Positions 18,254-28,700 of a stretch of DNA of 64,000 nt are shown here, piece after piece (position 1 is the stretch's first letter; every line of letters begins with the position of its first letter). The notes under the pieces were generated by a model. The model was not told where the DNA came from. It was given only the letters and a program-made list of their open reading frames with translations, and did not search any database. Position numbers and translations under genes: made by a program. Location: assembly GCA_001899685.1 (NCBI GenBank), contig MKWG01000045.1, forward strand, positions 170,331-234,330, read 5' to 3'. This DNA is from Sphingobacteriales bacterium 44-15 (GTDB lineage: Bacteria > Bacteroidota > Bacteroidia > Chitinophagales > Chitinophagaceae).

Positions 18254-18825
18254 TCAGCATAATTAAGAAACTCAGAGATATTTACCTTGTTGCGGTAAAG
18301 TGGCGTAAGTATGAGATTGGCCCGGGGTTCCATGCCGGAAGAAGGGTAAGGATCTGGGCAAAACACACTATTAAGATAGGCCGGGATTTTTATATAGGCC
18401 GGGATTCCCAAATTGAATCAGATTGTATTATTGGTGATTTTGTAATATTTGGCAACAAAGTAGCAGTAGTAGGCAGGTATGATCACCATTACCAGCAGGT
18501 AGGAGTGCCCATAAGGCATGCCATGGAGATCCGGGACCAGGATTATAACTGGAAAGGAGTTGAATCTGGGCCTACAATGATCGGGGATGATGTTTGGGTT
18601 GGATATGGATCCATCATTATGAGTGGCGTGCACATAGGTAATGGAGCAATAATTGCAGCAGGGTCGCTGGTTGTTAAAGATGTTGAACCCTATGCTATAT
18701 ATGGCGGTGTACCCGCAAAAAAGCTGAAAGACCGTTTTAGCACCCTGGAGGATCAGGTAGAGCACGCCCGGATATTATCTGAGCGTGATGGCAGAAAAAT
18801 TGTCAAGAAACAGAAGGAACATTAA
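18250..18825 (+). CDS. Hexapeptide-repeat acyltransferase (colanic-acid type)
   Basis: A 191-residue left-handed beta-helix protein that starts with GTG, overlapping the upstream stop by four bases. GRDFYIGRDSQIESDCIIGD and IGDDVWVGYGSIIMSGVHIG are hexapeptide runs. AAGSLVVKDVEPYAIYGG closes the coenzyme-binding end. A central His-rich loop (DHHYQQVGVPIRHAM) probably contributes the catalytic His of this O-acetyltransferase class. It is the third acyltransferase in the operon, implying a heavily decorated polysaccharide. Confidence 0.87.
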   Translation: MISIIKKLRDIYLVAVKWRKYEIGPGFHAGRRVRIWAKHTIKIGRDFYIGRDSQIESDCIIGDFVIFGNKVAVVGRYDHHYQQVGVPIRHAMEIRDQDYNWKGVESGPTMIGDDVWVGYGSIIMSGVHIGNGAIIAAGSLVVKDVEPYAIYGGVPAKKLKDRFSTLEDQVEHARILSERDGRKIVKKQKEH

Positions 18826-18840
18826 ATTTCTGAATTAAAA

Positions 18841-20109
18841 ATGCAGCAACCTGGTATAATTAAGGCTGGTGAAACGGGAAAATTTTCTCTTTTCCTTGCA
18901 GCAATAGCATTAGGTACTCCTTTTGTTATTGTATTCCTTTATACAAAAGGATTGTCCGGCGGACTGAATACTGCATTTTCATATGATGAATCGGAGTATC
19001 ATTATCCCGTAATCCTCCAGTTTGCAAGAGAGCTGCCTTTCCCTGATTTTACCAATTACAACTCTGCTACCACTCCGCTCTTTCATCTTTTATTTGCTGT
19101 GTTGAGCAGGATCGTGGGAACTGATATTCAGCATCTCAGGATGATCAATTTTTTTATCACGGTTTTTTCAACGATCCTGTTATTCAAATTATTAATAAAG
19201 CAGTTTAACCTGCCTTATTTCTCAGCACTTCTGTCTACTTCCCTTTTTGCGCTGTCACCCTATTTTTTCAGGGAAGCTTTTGTAGTGATGACGGATAATT
19301 TGCCTGTACTTTGGCTGCTACTTTTTTTTCAGTATTATCTCAGATTCAAGGAAGATGGAGTTTTCCGTAATTACCTGTACAGCATATTCTTTATTATGCT
19401 CTTATGTTTAACGCGGCAAACATATTTATATATCGTGCTCCCGATTGCCGCAGATATATACATGAGTAAAGGGTTGAAGCAATCGCGATCGGTGTATATG
19501 CTTCTTATCGTAGCGGCAGTCATTCCTACGCTTTTGCTTTTTTTTATCTGGAAAGGATTAACGCCTCCGCAGTTCCAGGAAAGACATACAGAATCTTCAT
19601 TGCTGAACATAAAGCCGGCGCTATATGGATTGGGTGTACTGGGTTTTTATTCCCTGTTTATTACCGGTGATAAGATATACCGCACTTTTTTAAGTATACG
19701 CAAACAGAAAGTGCTTGTAGCAGTACTAATCGGCTGGGCATTACTCTTCTTTTTCCCGTTGACAAAGGCAAATCATGATTTCGGGTACTTGTGGTATATT
19801 GCAGATGAGCTCCCTTCTGTACATGGCACACCTGTCCTTTTTTATATTTTAGTTGCCATAGGCATTTGTGTATGCAGTAGTATTTGGCGATTAGAAACAC
19901 CACCATTTTATCTTTTATTCATCATTGGGCTGTTTGTGTCGGAGATCCCCAATAAATATTTTTTTCAAAGGTATTATGACAGCAGTATTCTTATTTTCCT
20001 GCTTCTTCTGGATGCCAGGTATGATAAATCGGATAGATTTCAGGCGGCCCGTATTGGATTACTTACCTGTCTTTTTATCACATATTTTATTGTGTGTATA
20101 ATTCGTTGA
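18841..20109 (+). CDS. GT39/ArnT-like integral membrane glycosyltransferase
   Basis: A 422-residue protein with ten or more hydrophobic helices. The first periplasmic loop contains AFSYDESEYHYPVILQFA, an acidic DE pair in the position that binds metal or lipid-linked donor in the GT-C superfamily. SSLFALSPYFFREAFVVMTD resembles the corresponding helix of ArnT/PMT-like proteins. It would use a polyprenyl-phosphate sugar on the periplasmic side to modify the polymer. It starts 15 bp after the acyltransferase gene. The precise family is not certain from sequence reading alone. Confidence 0.68.
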   Translation: MQQPGIIKAGETGKFSLFLAAIALGTPFVIVFLYTKGLSGGLNTAFSYDESEYHYPVILQFARELPFPDFTNYNSATTPLFHLLFAVLSRIVGTDIQHLRMINFFITVFSTILLFKLLIKQFNLPYFSALLSTSLFALSPYFFREAFVVMTDNLPVLWLLLFFQYYLRFKEDGVFRNYLYSIFFIMLLCLTRQTYLYIVLPIAADIYMSKGLKQSRSVYMLLIVAAVIPTLLLFFIWKGLTPPQFQERHTESSLLNIKPALYGLGVLGFYSLFITGDKIYRTFLSIRKQKVLVAVLIGWALLFFFPLTKANHDFGYLWYIADELPSVHGTPVLFYILVAIGICVCSSIWRLETPPFYLLFIIGLFVSEIPNKYFFQRYYDSSILIFLLLLDARYDKSDRFQAARIGLLTCLFITYFIVCIIR

Positions 20110-20204
20110 ATAAAAAAAATCCTGATTATTGTGAAATTCGGCACGCATATATGCAACTCCCTTAACCCGGTCGCAGCTGTTTGGAAAGCCTTTATATATT
20201 AAGC

Positions 20205-20996
20205 ATGAAAATACAGGTTCTCTCTTTATTAGTTACTACAGGGAAGTATACAAAAGTTGTTGAAGATATTTCCACGCTGGCTCAGCAGGGCAGGGGCTCG
20301 TATGTATGCGTGGCAAATGTGCATATGCTTGCAGAAGCAAATAAAGACGCTGATTTTAAAGAAATTGTTTGTAACGCTGATATTGTAACTCCTGACGGCA
20401 TGCCTCTTGTGTGGGCTATCAGGCTGTTATATGGTATAAAGCAGGATCGTGTAGCAGGTATGGATATACTCCCGGCGCTTCTTACCAAAGCAGAAGCGCA
20501 TCAATTACCGGTTTACTTTTACGGAGGCACTCCCGGAATGCTGCAATTAACCAGGACATCCATACAATCGCAATTCCCCAACCTCATGCTTGCCGGATTG
20601 TACAGCCCGCCGTTTAGAGAATTGTCTTCGCAGGAAGAAAGCGACATTATAAAAGAAATAAATGCCAGCGGGGCGCGTATGGTTTTTGTAATATTAGGTT
20701 GCCCCAAGCAGGAGCGTTGGATGGCTTCGATGAAACCTCATATCAATGCCTGTATGATCGGAATCGGGGGAGCCCTTCCCGTAATGGTGGGGCTACAGAG
20801 AAGAGCACCCTTATGGATGCAAAGATCAGGGATGGAATGGCTGTACAGGCTTCTTCAGGAACCAAAGCGCCTTTTTAAAAGGTATCTTGTGACCAACAGC
20901 ATTTTTCTATGGCTCTTTTTAAAAAAATGGGCCAGCCAGGGGTTTGCTCCTACACGCGTTCCAAACCATAACCAAGAGGATTCCTGCATCAGCTGA
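20205..20996 (+). CDS. WecG/TagA/CpsF-family glycosyltransferase (GT26)
   Basis: A 263-residue protein from the ATG at 20205; an in-frame TTG at 20181 is less likely. Family hallmarks are CVANVHMLAEANKD, NADIVTPDGMPLVWA, the PVYFYGGTPGM strand and VILGCPKQERWM, ending with an amphipathic helix rich in Arg and Leu (GMEWLYRLLQEPKRLFKRY) that binds the membrane. Members transfer UDP-linked sugars (ManNAc, ManNAcA, Glc) to an undecaprenyl-diphosphate sugar as an early step of repeat-unit assembly. That fits its place directly before the initiating transferase. Confidence 0.93.
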   Translation: MKIQVLSLLVTTGKYTKVVEDISTLAQQGRGSYVCVANVHMLAEANKDADFKEIVCNADIVTPDGMPLVWAIRLLYGIKQDRVAGMDILPALLTKAEAHQLPVYFYGGTPGMLQLTRTSIQSQFPNLMLAGLYSPPFRELSSQEESDIIKEINASGARMVFVILGCPKQERWMASMKPHINACMIGIGGALPVMVGLQRRAPLWMQRSGMEWLYRLLQEPKRLFKRYLVTNSIFLWLFLKKWASQGFAPTRVPNHNQEDSCIS

Positions 20997-21083
20997 CCAG
21001 ATTTCGCTATTCAGGGAATAATATTTTAACTCAAACCGTTTTAATAACAAGTTTTTTATTTTCTTCAGGAAAATCATGATGTT

Positions 21084-22475
21084 ATGAACAAACATCTTTC
21101 AAATCTTATACGGATAGTCTTCCTCCTGCTGGATTTACTAGCGCTGAATACTGTTTATTTCAGCTGTAAATTCTTCTTCAGGGATTATATTTCCCCTGAT
21201 TTATTTATGCAATATACCTATTTGTGGATGGCTTGTAATATTGCCTGGCTCGTGATAAGCTGGGCAAATAATACTTACCGTAATTCCGATATGTTTTCTT
21301 TCGAGAAATTTTCCAGGAACAGCATGCATGCGTATGGATACTTTTTAGGACTGGTTACTTTATACCTGTTCATGTATAAGCAGGGGGATGTGTCACGCGT
21401 GTTCTTTTTGAGTGTTTTAATTTCATTCGGCTTAGGTTTGATAACCAACAGGATCATTCATCTCGGGCTGTATCACTACTTTAGAAATAAAGCATACATT
21501 TCCCGGAAAGTGGTGATCATCGGCTACAACCAGCGTGCTCAAAGGCTGGCAGATTATCTTGAGCAACAGCCTATCAATACTGAAATATTAGGTTTTTGTG
21601 AAGACGAAAGCAATGTTCATGAACTTACACACTACCCTATTATAACAGACAGGAAAAATATTATCGCGATATCTCTTAAAGAACAGGTTACAGAAATTTT
21701 TTCCACTATTTCTCCTGAGGAAGACAAATATATTTATACCCTCATGAACCAGGCAGACCAGGCTTGTATAAGGTTTAAGATATTACCTAATCTTGACCAT
21801 TTCATAAGGCGTCCGGTGCATATAGAGTATATAGACGATATGCCTGTGCTGTCGCCCAGAAATGAGCCGCTGGATGATGTTGGCAACAGGATCAAGAAAA
21901 GGTTTTTCGACCTGATAGTGAGCAGCATTGCCATTATCTTCATTTTGTCGTGGCTGGTACCTCTCATTGCTTTGTTAATTAAGCTGGAATCGCGGGGCCC
22001 CGTATTTTTTGTACAAAAACGCAACGGGAAAGACGGAAAACCATTTAACTGCCTGAAATTCAGGAGTATGCGCCAAAATGCCGATGCCGATGCAAAGCAA
22101 GCCACCAAAGGAGACAACAGGATAACCCGGCTGGGTCATTTTATGCGTAAGACAAGTATTGACGAGCTTCCCCAGTTTTTTAATGTGCTGATGAGCGATA
22201 TGAGTGTTGTGGGCCCGAGACCTCACATGCTCAAACATACCCAGGACTATTCAAGACTGATAAACCAGTTTATGATCCGCCATTTCTTAAAACCCGGTAT
22301 TACCGGCTGGGCACAGGTAAACGGGTTTAGGGGTGAAACCAAAACTACTGAAGATATGGCGAACAGGGTAACCTATGATATATGGTATCTTGAAAACTGG
22401 AGCCTCTGGCTGGATGCCCGTATCGTATTTATGACTGTATTCAATATTTTCAGAGGGGAGAAAAATGCTTATTAA
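21084..22475 (+). CDS. Undecaprenyl-phosphate sugar phosphotransferase (WcaJ/WbaP-like)
   Basis: A 463-residue protein with four N-terminal membrane helices, a Rossmann-like central domain (KVVIIGYNQRAQRLADYL, about 140) and a C-terminal bacterial sugar transferase domain. That domain begins RIKKRFFDLIVSS with a fifth hydrophobic segment and carries FRSMR, TSIDELPQFFNVL, MSVVGPRPH and PGITGWAQVNG. It transfers a sugar-1-phosphate, usually glucose or galactose, to undecaprenyl phosphate and so starts each repeat unit. It is the last gene of the operon; a short palindrome (22492-22509, CCAAAAT/ATTTTGG) follows. Confidence 0.95.
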   Translation: MNKHLSNLIRIVFLLLDLLALNTVYFSCKFFFRDYISPDLFMQYTYLWMACNIAWLVISWANNTYRNSDMFSFEKFSRNSMHAYGYFLGLVTLYLFMYKQGDVSRVFFLSVLISFGLGLITNRIIHLGLYHYFRNKAYISRKVVIIGYNQRAQRLADYLEQQPINTEILGFCEDESNVHELTHYPIITDRKNIIAISLKEQVTEIFSTISPEEDKYIYTLMNQADQACIRFKILPNLDHFIRRPVHIEYIDDMPVLSPRNEPLDDVGNRIKKRFFDLIVSSIAIIFILSWLVPLIALLIKLESRGPVFFVQKRNGKDGKPFNCLKFRSMRQNADADAKQATKGDNRITRLGHFMRKTSIDELPQFFNVLMSDMSVVGPRPHMLKHTQDYSRLINQFMIRHFLKPGITGWAQVNGFRGETKTTEDMANRVTYDIWYLENWSLWLDARIVFMTVFNIFRGEKNAY

Positions 22476-22630
22476 GCCTCTGATACAGTGTCCAAAATAA
22501 ATATTTTGGCTCTTGCCGGCAAAAAAATATGCCCACCTGCAATATTTTTTTTCACATTAAGATTTCTGGTTTATTTTTTGTTATTTTTAAAGACCAATTG
22601 CCCATTGATTAAGCCAAAAAAGGGTATTTC

Positions 22631-23158
22631 ATGACCACGCCGCAGCAAAGCATTGATAATACATTGGAGGTATACTTTACTGATATCTTCAAAAAACATG
22701 AATACAGGTTGTATACCCTTGTATCACATCTCACCAAGTCTGATCAATATGCCAAAGATGTAGTGCAGGAGGTCTTCTTAAAGTTGTGGATACAAAGATC
22801 AAACCTTCATACTATTGATAATATAGAAGCCTGGCTTTATAAACTTACCGAAAACAGAGTTATTGATTTTCTCAAAAAAACCGCTTCGGAACGCAAACTG
22901 CGGGATGCTTTATGGATAAATATACACCATATGGCAGGCGATGCTGAGGAAACAATTTCCTCGAAAGAGTATAACAAAATCATTGACAAAGCCATTGATC
23001 AATTGCCGCCGCAACGCAAACGGATTTACCGGCTATCCAAAGAGGATGGTCTTAATTATAATGAAATGGCCAGGCATCTCAACTTTTCAAGAAAGACCAT
23101 CAACAATTACTTCCTGAAGGCTTCCGTATATCTGAAAAACCTGATTATTAAAGATTAA
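22631..23158 (+). CDS. ECF RNA polymerase sigma factor (FecI-like)
   Basis: A 175-residue sigma-70 factor of the Bacteroidota ECF group. Region 2 contains SDQYAKDVVQEVFLKLW and IEAWLYKLTENRVIDFL (about 36-80). Region 4 contains LPPQRKRIYRLSKEDGLNYNEMARHL with the helix-turn-helix FSRKTINNYFLKA (about 118-165). It probably directs transcription of the SusC/SusD/glucanase genes downstream when released by an anti-sigma factor. FecR-type anti-sigma genes follow 64 bp later. Length is normal for the family. Confidence 0.93.
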   Translation: MTTPQQSIDNTLEVYFTDIFKKHEYRLYTLVSHLTKSDQYAKDVVQEVFLKLWIQRSNLHTIDNIEAWLYKLTENRVIDFLKKTASERKLRDALWINIHHMAGDAEETISSKEYNKIIDKAIDQLPPQRKRIYRLSKEDGLNYNEMARHLNFSRKTINNYFLKASVYLKNLIIKD

Positions 23159-23222
23159 TCTTCTTATTCCGGCGTTTCCCCGGTGTTTCTATATTTGCCA
23201 ATAACGGGTAATTTAAATTAGT

Positions 23223-24248
23223 GTGGAAGACAGAATAGAATATCTGCTTCGTCAATATGAAAAGAACAACTGTTCCCGTGAAGAGCTGGAAGAGTTATTT
23301 TCTTACATAAACAAGCTTCGTAATAATGACCAGCCTTTAAAGAAGATGGTCAAGCATATTTATGAAGACATCAAAAAAAACCACCCTTCTTTTACCTATG
23401 TTGATGAGGAAGGAAAGCTGATCCTTACAGAGCCGGAAGATACTCATTTCTTTTCCGAAAGGATATCTCTGTCTAAAGGAGCGCGGGGCAAACTCCTCGC
23501 AGTAGTTATTATTTCCTGCATTGTCGGGCTGGTCTCCCTGGGATGGCTGATCAAAACCAACCTTTCTGCCGACAGCTTTTTAAAAAAACACATTAACGGA
23601 GCGCTGATCAAAAAATTCAGCAACCGTGCCGAGCAGACTTTTATCCCATTGCCCGACAGCAGCATGGTATGGCTGAACGCAGCCAGCGCCCTCCAGTATT
23701 CAGATCACTTTTCAGATGATGAAAAGGAAGAAGTGATATTAAGCGGGGAAGGGTTGTTTAAAGTAAGTGATGCCCGATCAGGGCCATTTTTAATCAGATC
23801 AGATAAAGCGGTCATTACTGTTTTACCAGGCACAAAGCTGGATGTAAAAAATTATCCTGATGAAAGAAGCATAGTACTGTATGTGGCAGAAGGGATGGTA
23901 AAGGTGAGCTGGGACAAAAAGCTTTTACCTACAGTTGCTGCGGGTCAAATGCTTGCTATAAACAAAGCAGACGGGCAACTGACCCAGGAAAAAGCAGATA
24001 TACAAATGATTGCTGCCTGGCAGCAGGGGAATATGTATTATAAAGATATGCGCCTTATTGATATAATAAGAGATATGCAAAGGGTTTACAATATTGATAT
24101 CACACTGGCGAGACATGAGCTTGAGCAAAAGAAAATTACTACCTTCTTCCGGAGAGATATCGGCCCGCGCGCAGCCCTGGATACTATTTGCACCATAACT
24201 AACTCCCAGTTAGATGCAGATAGCAGCAGGCGGTTTATTATTTTGTGA
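23223..24248 (+). CDS. FecR-family anti-sigma factor, first copy
   Basis: A 341-residue protein starting with GTG. The cytoplasmic N-terminal part (about 1-85) is followed by one membrane helix (LLAVVIISCIVGLVSLGWLI) and a periplasmic FecR domain (FIPLPDSSMVWLNAASALQY; EVILSGEGLFKV; VLPGTKLDVKNY). A C-terminal DUF4974-like segment follows (DMRLIDIIRDMQRVYNID). Such proteins hold the ECF sigma factor and receive a signal from an STN-bearing TonB receptor. It lies directly after the sigma gene and is closed by a terminator at 24359-24390. Confidence 0.9.
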   Translation: MEDRIEYLLRQYEKNNCSREELEELFSYINKLRNNDQPLKKMVKHIYEDIKKNHPSFTYVDEEGKLILTEPEDTHFFSERISLSKGARGKLLAVVIISCIVGLVSLGWLIKTNLSADSFLKKHINGALIKKFSNRAEQTFIPLPDSSMVWLNAASALQYSDHFSDDEKEEVILSGEGLFKVSDARSGPFLIRSDKAVITVLPGTKLDVKNYPDERSIVLYVAEGMVKVSWDKKLLPTVAAGQMLAINKADGQLTQEKADIQMIAAWQQGNMYYKDMRLIDIIRDMQRVYNIDITLARHELEQKKITTFFRRDIGPRAALDTICTITNSQLDADSSRRFIIL

Positions 24249-24358
24249 AAAGCGGGACGCCAAACGTGAGCTCCTCATCATTCACCTTTCACGCCTCTCT
24301 TCTCACTTCTGCCGACAGTACAATATATTCCAATTAATCGAGCATCAGCATTGATCGC

Positions 24359-24390
24359 AAAAGGAATCCTGCACCGGGGTTCCTTTTTTT
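24359..24390 (+). terminator. Intrinsic terminator after sigma-fecR
   Basis: AAAAGGAATCC pairs with GGGTTCCTTTT (one G-U pair) around a six- to seven-base loop and runs into seven T. It separates the sigma/fecR pair from the second fecR gene. Confidence 0.75.
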
Positions 24391-24477
24391 ATTGAAAAAA
24401 TTTTCAATCCTTTAGGGGTAACCTGCCCCCGGAGTTGTTATACTTAAAGCTGCTCCATATTAAATAACTGCTTGTCC

Positions 24478-25617
24478 ATGACCGTTGACCGCATCTGGTA
24501 TATTTTAGGAAAGAAGCTTACGGGAGAGGCCTCCGAAGAAGAGCTGAACGACCTGGAGGATTTGCTTTGTCATCACCCCGAATTACATTACCCTATTCAG
24601 CATATTATTGAACTTTGGCGGCTGGACAAAAAAAATGATCACCAGGAGGCGATCCAGGCGCTGCAACGGCACCTGCTCAGAATTGCCGATCAGGATGGAA
24701 AAATAGCGTATGAAGATGAAAAAGACCAGGAAGATCCCGCATTGACGGATGAAGACGACCGGCAGACCGGAACAATACCATCACGCAAAGCAGCAAAAAT
24801 AATCGTATATATTGCCGCAGCCTCTCTTATCACCATTGCGTTTCTATTTTTCAGGCAAAGCTCATCGTCTCCAAAAGCAACTATATCTGCCCATATACCC
24901 GGCAAAAACGATACCCCCAACGAAATTTCTACAAGACCCGGCTCTCACTCTCATATTACACTGCCAGATGGCTCACAGGTTGTGCTGAATGGCAATAGCA
25001 CGCTAACCTATGATAAATACTTTGACAAAGAGATCAGAGAAGTACAGCTTAACGGAGAAGCTTTTTTTGATGTTACCAAAAACCCTGACAGGCCTTTTAT
25101 CATTCATACACGCCAGATGGATATAAAAGTGCTGGGCACTTCCTTTAATGTTAAGTCGTACGACAATGATAAACGCTCGGAAACAAGCCTGATCCGCGGT
25201 TCCATTGAAGTTACCATGAAGAACGATCCGGCAAAAAAAATAATCCTGAAGCCGGCCGATAAGCTGGTGATCGTAAATAATGCTGCTGCAGTGTCCGCCC
25301 CGCGACATGCGCTTACAACAGACGACCTGGACATCAGTATGAAAAAGATAAATTACCTGCCCGCAGACAGCACGGTAATAGAAACTTCCTGGGTTGATGA
25401 CAGGCTGATCTTCCGCGATCTGCCTTTTTCAGATATGGCAATTGAGATAGAAAGAAAGTATGGCGTTGCTTTCCGGTTTAAAAATGAAAAAGTAAAACAA
25501 CTGAGATTCAGCGGCAATTTCAAAAACGAGACCATTGACCAGGTGCTGAATGCCCTGCAGATGGCAAATCATTTTTCTTATCAAAAAATCAACGGCATGA
25601 TCATAATAACCAACTAA
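24478..25617 (+). CDS. FecR-family anti-sigma factor, second copy
   Basis: A 379-residue protein from the ATG at 24478; an in-frame TTG six bases earlier is possible. The acidic cytoplasmic N-terminus (about 1-100) is followed by a membrane helix (IIVYIAAASLITIAFLFF). The FecR domain contains TRPGSHSHITLPDGSQVVLN, VQLNGEAFFDVTKNP and VLGTSFNVKSY, and a DUF4974 C-terminus follows (FRDLPFSDMAIEIERKYGV; SGNFKNETIDQVLNAL). It is the more canonical of the two FecR proteins here and lies directly before susC, but no second sigma gene accompanies it. Confidence 0.93.
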   Translation: MTVDRIWYILGKKLTGEASEEELNDLEDLLCHHPELHYPIQHIIELWRLDKKNDHQEAIQALQRHLLRIADQDGKIAYEDEKDQEDPALTDEDDRQTGTIPSRKAAKIIVYIAAASLITIAFLFFRQSSSSPKATISAHIPGKNDTPNEISTRPGSHSHITLPDGSQVVLNGNSTLTYDKYFDKEIREVQLNGEAFFDVTKNPDRPFIIHTRQMDIKVLGTSFNVKSYDNDKRSETSLIRGSIEVTMKNDPAKKIILKPADKLVIVNNAAAVSAPRHALTTDDLDISMKKINYLPADSTVIETSWVDDRLIFRDLPFSDMAIEIERKYGVAFRFKNEKVKQLRFSGNFKNETIDQVLNALQMANHFSYQKINGMIIITN

Positions 25618-25662
25618 AATAAAATACATGGAGAAACGCAATACCTCGTAAAAAAAATAAAA

Positions 25663-25688
25663 ACGGGAAATGTTGGCGCATTCCCCGT
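25663..25688 (+). promoter_or_regulatory. Hairpin between fecR and susC
   Basis: ACGGGAAATG (25663-25672) and CATTCCCCGT (25679-25688) form a ten-base stem with one mismatch and a six-base loop. No T run follows, so it may be an RNA-processing or attenuation structure, or chance. Confidence 0.35.
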
Positions 25689-25764
25689 CCAGGCTAAAAA
25701 ACTTGTCTTGTGGCTTAAACAAAGATTCAAGTTTTCTTTTTATTTAACCTTTAACGATAAATAT

Positions 25765-28700
25765 ATGAAAAAAAGACGGCTCTATTATAATGGCCATTTC
25801 CCGAGCGGTTTTATAAAAGTATTGATGGTTATGAAACTAACGGTTTTATTGATATTGGTCAATGTTTACCAGGTGGCCGCAAAAGTCAATGCGCAAACCA
25901 CCGTTACGCTTAAATTAAGTAAAGCCTCCATCTCTGCTGCGCTGGACAAGATTGAAAAGCAAGGCACATACCGGTTCGTATACAACAGCAACCTTAAAGT
26001 GCTGCGTCAAAAGATATCTATCGGAGTTGAAAATGCTGCTATCGGGGATGTGTTGAACTATATTCTTGCGGGAACGCAGCTTACCTATAATATGCTTGCC
26101 GATAATCTGATTGTGGTAAGAGAGCAGCCCGCTGATGGCAATGTGCAGCAAATGGATAAAATCATAACGGGACATGTGCTGGATGAAAATGGCAAACCGG
26201 TTCCCGGCGCTTCCGTAGTGGTAAAAGGCACCAACAATGGCACCACCACCAAAGAAGACGGAAGTTTCTCTCTCAGCATACCGGACAATGCACCTGATGT
26301 TGTATTGGTAGTTACTTCCGTAGGATATGAGAAAAATGAAGTTCCGCTCGAAGGTAAAGACGATATTACCATAGCCATTGTTGCCCAGGCGAAGGAAATG
26401 AATGAAGTAGTGGTGATAGGCTATGGCACTTCTACCAAAAAAGACCTCACTGCCCCGGTCTCCACAGTAAACATAGACGATCTGAATAAAAGAACTACCT
26501 CAAGCCCGATGGCCGGGCTGCAGGGCAGCATAGCCGGTGTGCAGGTTACTAATTCCGGCGCTCCGGGCTCAACGCCCAGTGTGCGTATAAGAGGCGTAGG
26601 ATCATTAAACAATGAAAATCCACTGTACGTAGTAGACGGGATGTTTGTGGATAATATTGACTTCCTGAACCCTTCCGATATTGAAGACATGTCTATCCTC
26701 AAAGATGCGTCCGGCGCTGCTATTTATGGTGTACGTGCTGCAAACGGGGTAGTGCTGATCACCACCAAAAAAGGCCGTATGAACATGAAACCCCGGGTGA
26801 CCTACAATGGTTATGTAGGCTTTCAAACCCCGGTAAACATGCTGAAGATGGCAAACGGACAGCAATACGCTGCCATGGAGCTGGGAAAGGGCTTCGCTTC
26901 GGATTCTGCAAAAGTAACCCTGTCAGTCGCAAAATTCGGGGGTTCCGGTCTCAATCCTTCTACCAGCACAGACTGGTATGGCGAACTGCTGAGAAAGAAC
27001 GCGTTTATGCAAAACCACGGCATAGATATTGCCGGCGGTACCGAAAAAGTGAATTATGCTTTTGGTGTAAATTATTTATACCAAAATGGTATAATGGATG
27101 CAGAGAACAGCTACAATCGTTATAATATCAAGCTGCAAACAGAAGCAAAGCCCTTTAGCTGGCTGAAAGCAGGATATACGGTTCATCTCAGTAATTCAAC
27201 ATTATTTTCTCCCGATAACGGGGCATTTACGCTGGCATATTACGCATCGCCGTTATACCCGGTATACGATCCTGCAAATGCTTTAGCCAGACCCGTAGAT
27301 TTTGCTTCGTCTACCAGCATAGGGTTTAACAACGGCGTATTCAATAATCCTGTAGCGGATGCGTATTATCACTATGACCGCACAAAATCTTTCCAGGTGC
27401 TGCCTTCCGTATACGCAGAGTTGAATTTCTGGAAAAATAAATTAACCTTCAGGTCGCAGCTTAGCCAGCGACTGGCTTCTAATCAGAATTATAATTATCA
27501 GCCTGAGTATTATGTTGATAATAACCAGCATTCTGTATATGAGCAGACAACACTCCTCTCCCGTCTCACTTCTAAACAGGACAGATATACCAATTACGTG
27601 CTGGATAATTTGCTTACGTATAAAGATGCGGCAGGTGATCATCACTGGACCGTGCTCCTGGGGCATTCTGTAAGAGAAGAGCGATGGAGAAATACATCGG
27701 TTTCGGCAAATGACATTCCTGCAAACCAGGAATCATGGTATGTAGGTCTCGGCACTCGTAATGCAACAGATTATACGGAAGACGGATCACGCTTTGGCGG
27801 TATCTCCTATTTTGCCAGGGGCACTTATGATTATAAGGGCACATACCTGCTTACCGCCACTATCAGGGCAGACGGCAGTTCAAAATATCAAACCAAGTGG
27901 GGATATTTTCCTTCTGTGGGTTTAGGATGGGTATTGAGCAATGAGTCTTTCTTAAGTGATCAGAACCTCTTCGATTTTCTTAAAGTCCGTGCCAGTTGGG
28001 GAAGGCTGGGTAATGACGGGATAGCAGGTAATGCCGGCTATGCCAAGGTATACAGCGGGAACGATTATTCCGGCGTATTCGGAAGCACTGCATTTACTAA
28101 TGGCGCCTTAATACCAGGCTACAGGGTAGATGCACGTTTTTCATCTTTAGGCTGGGAAGTTGTTGAAGAAACCGATGCCGGTATTGATTTCACTATGGCA
28201 GATCAGAAACTGAAAGGTACTATTGATTATTATCACCGTATTACCAATAACCTGGTATTTAACAGAGACAATGCTTCAGTGGGAGGAACTACCTATGGTA
28301 ATTTCGGAAAGGTTGTAAATAGCGGGCTGGAATTCACCCTTAACTGGAATGATAAAATAGGGAATGTTGGATATAATATTGGTGCAAATCTAACAACGCT
28401 TAAAAACAAGGTATCTGACTTAAATTCTCTGGCATACCAAATGACAGGTATTTCAGAATATCCAACCAGAATGGAGATAGGTAAGCCGCTGAACTTTTTC
28501 TATGGCTACCAGGTAGCAGGCATTTATCAAACACAGGCAGAGGTGGATGCAGACCCAATAGCTGTGGCCAATGGTGCGGTGCCAGGATACTTTAAATTCA
28601 AAGATCAGAATGGAGACAAAGTACTGGATGCATCCGACAGGGTGGATTTAGGAAGCTACCTGCCAAAAGTAATCTATGGGTTAAATCTGGGACTGGAGTA

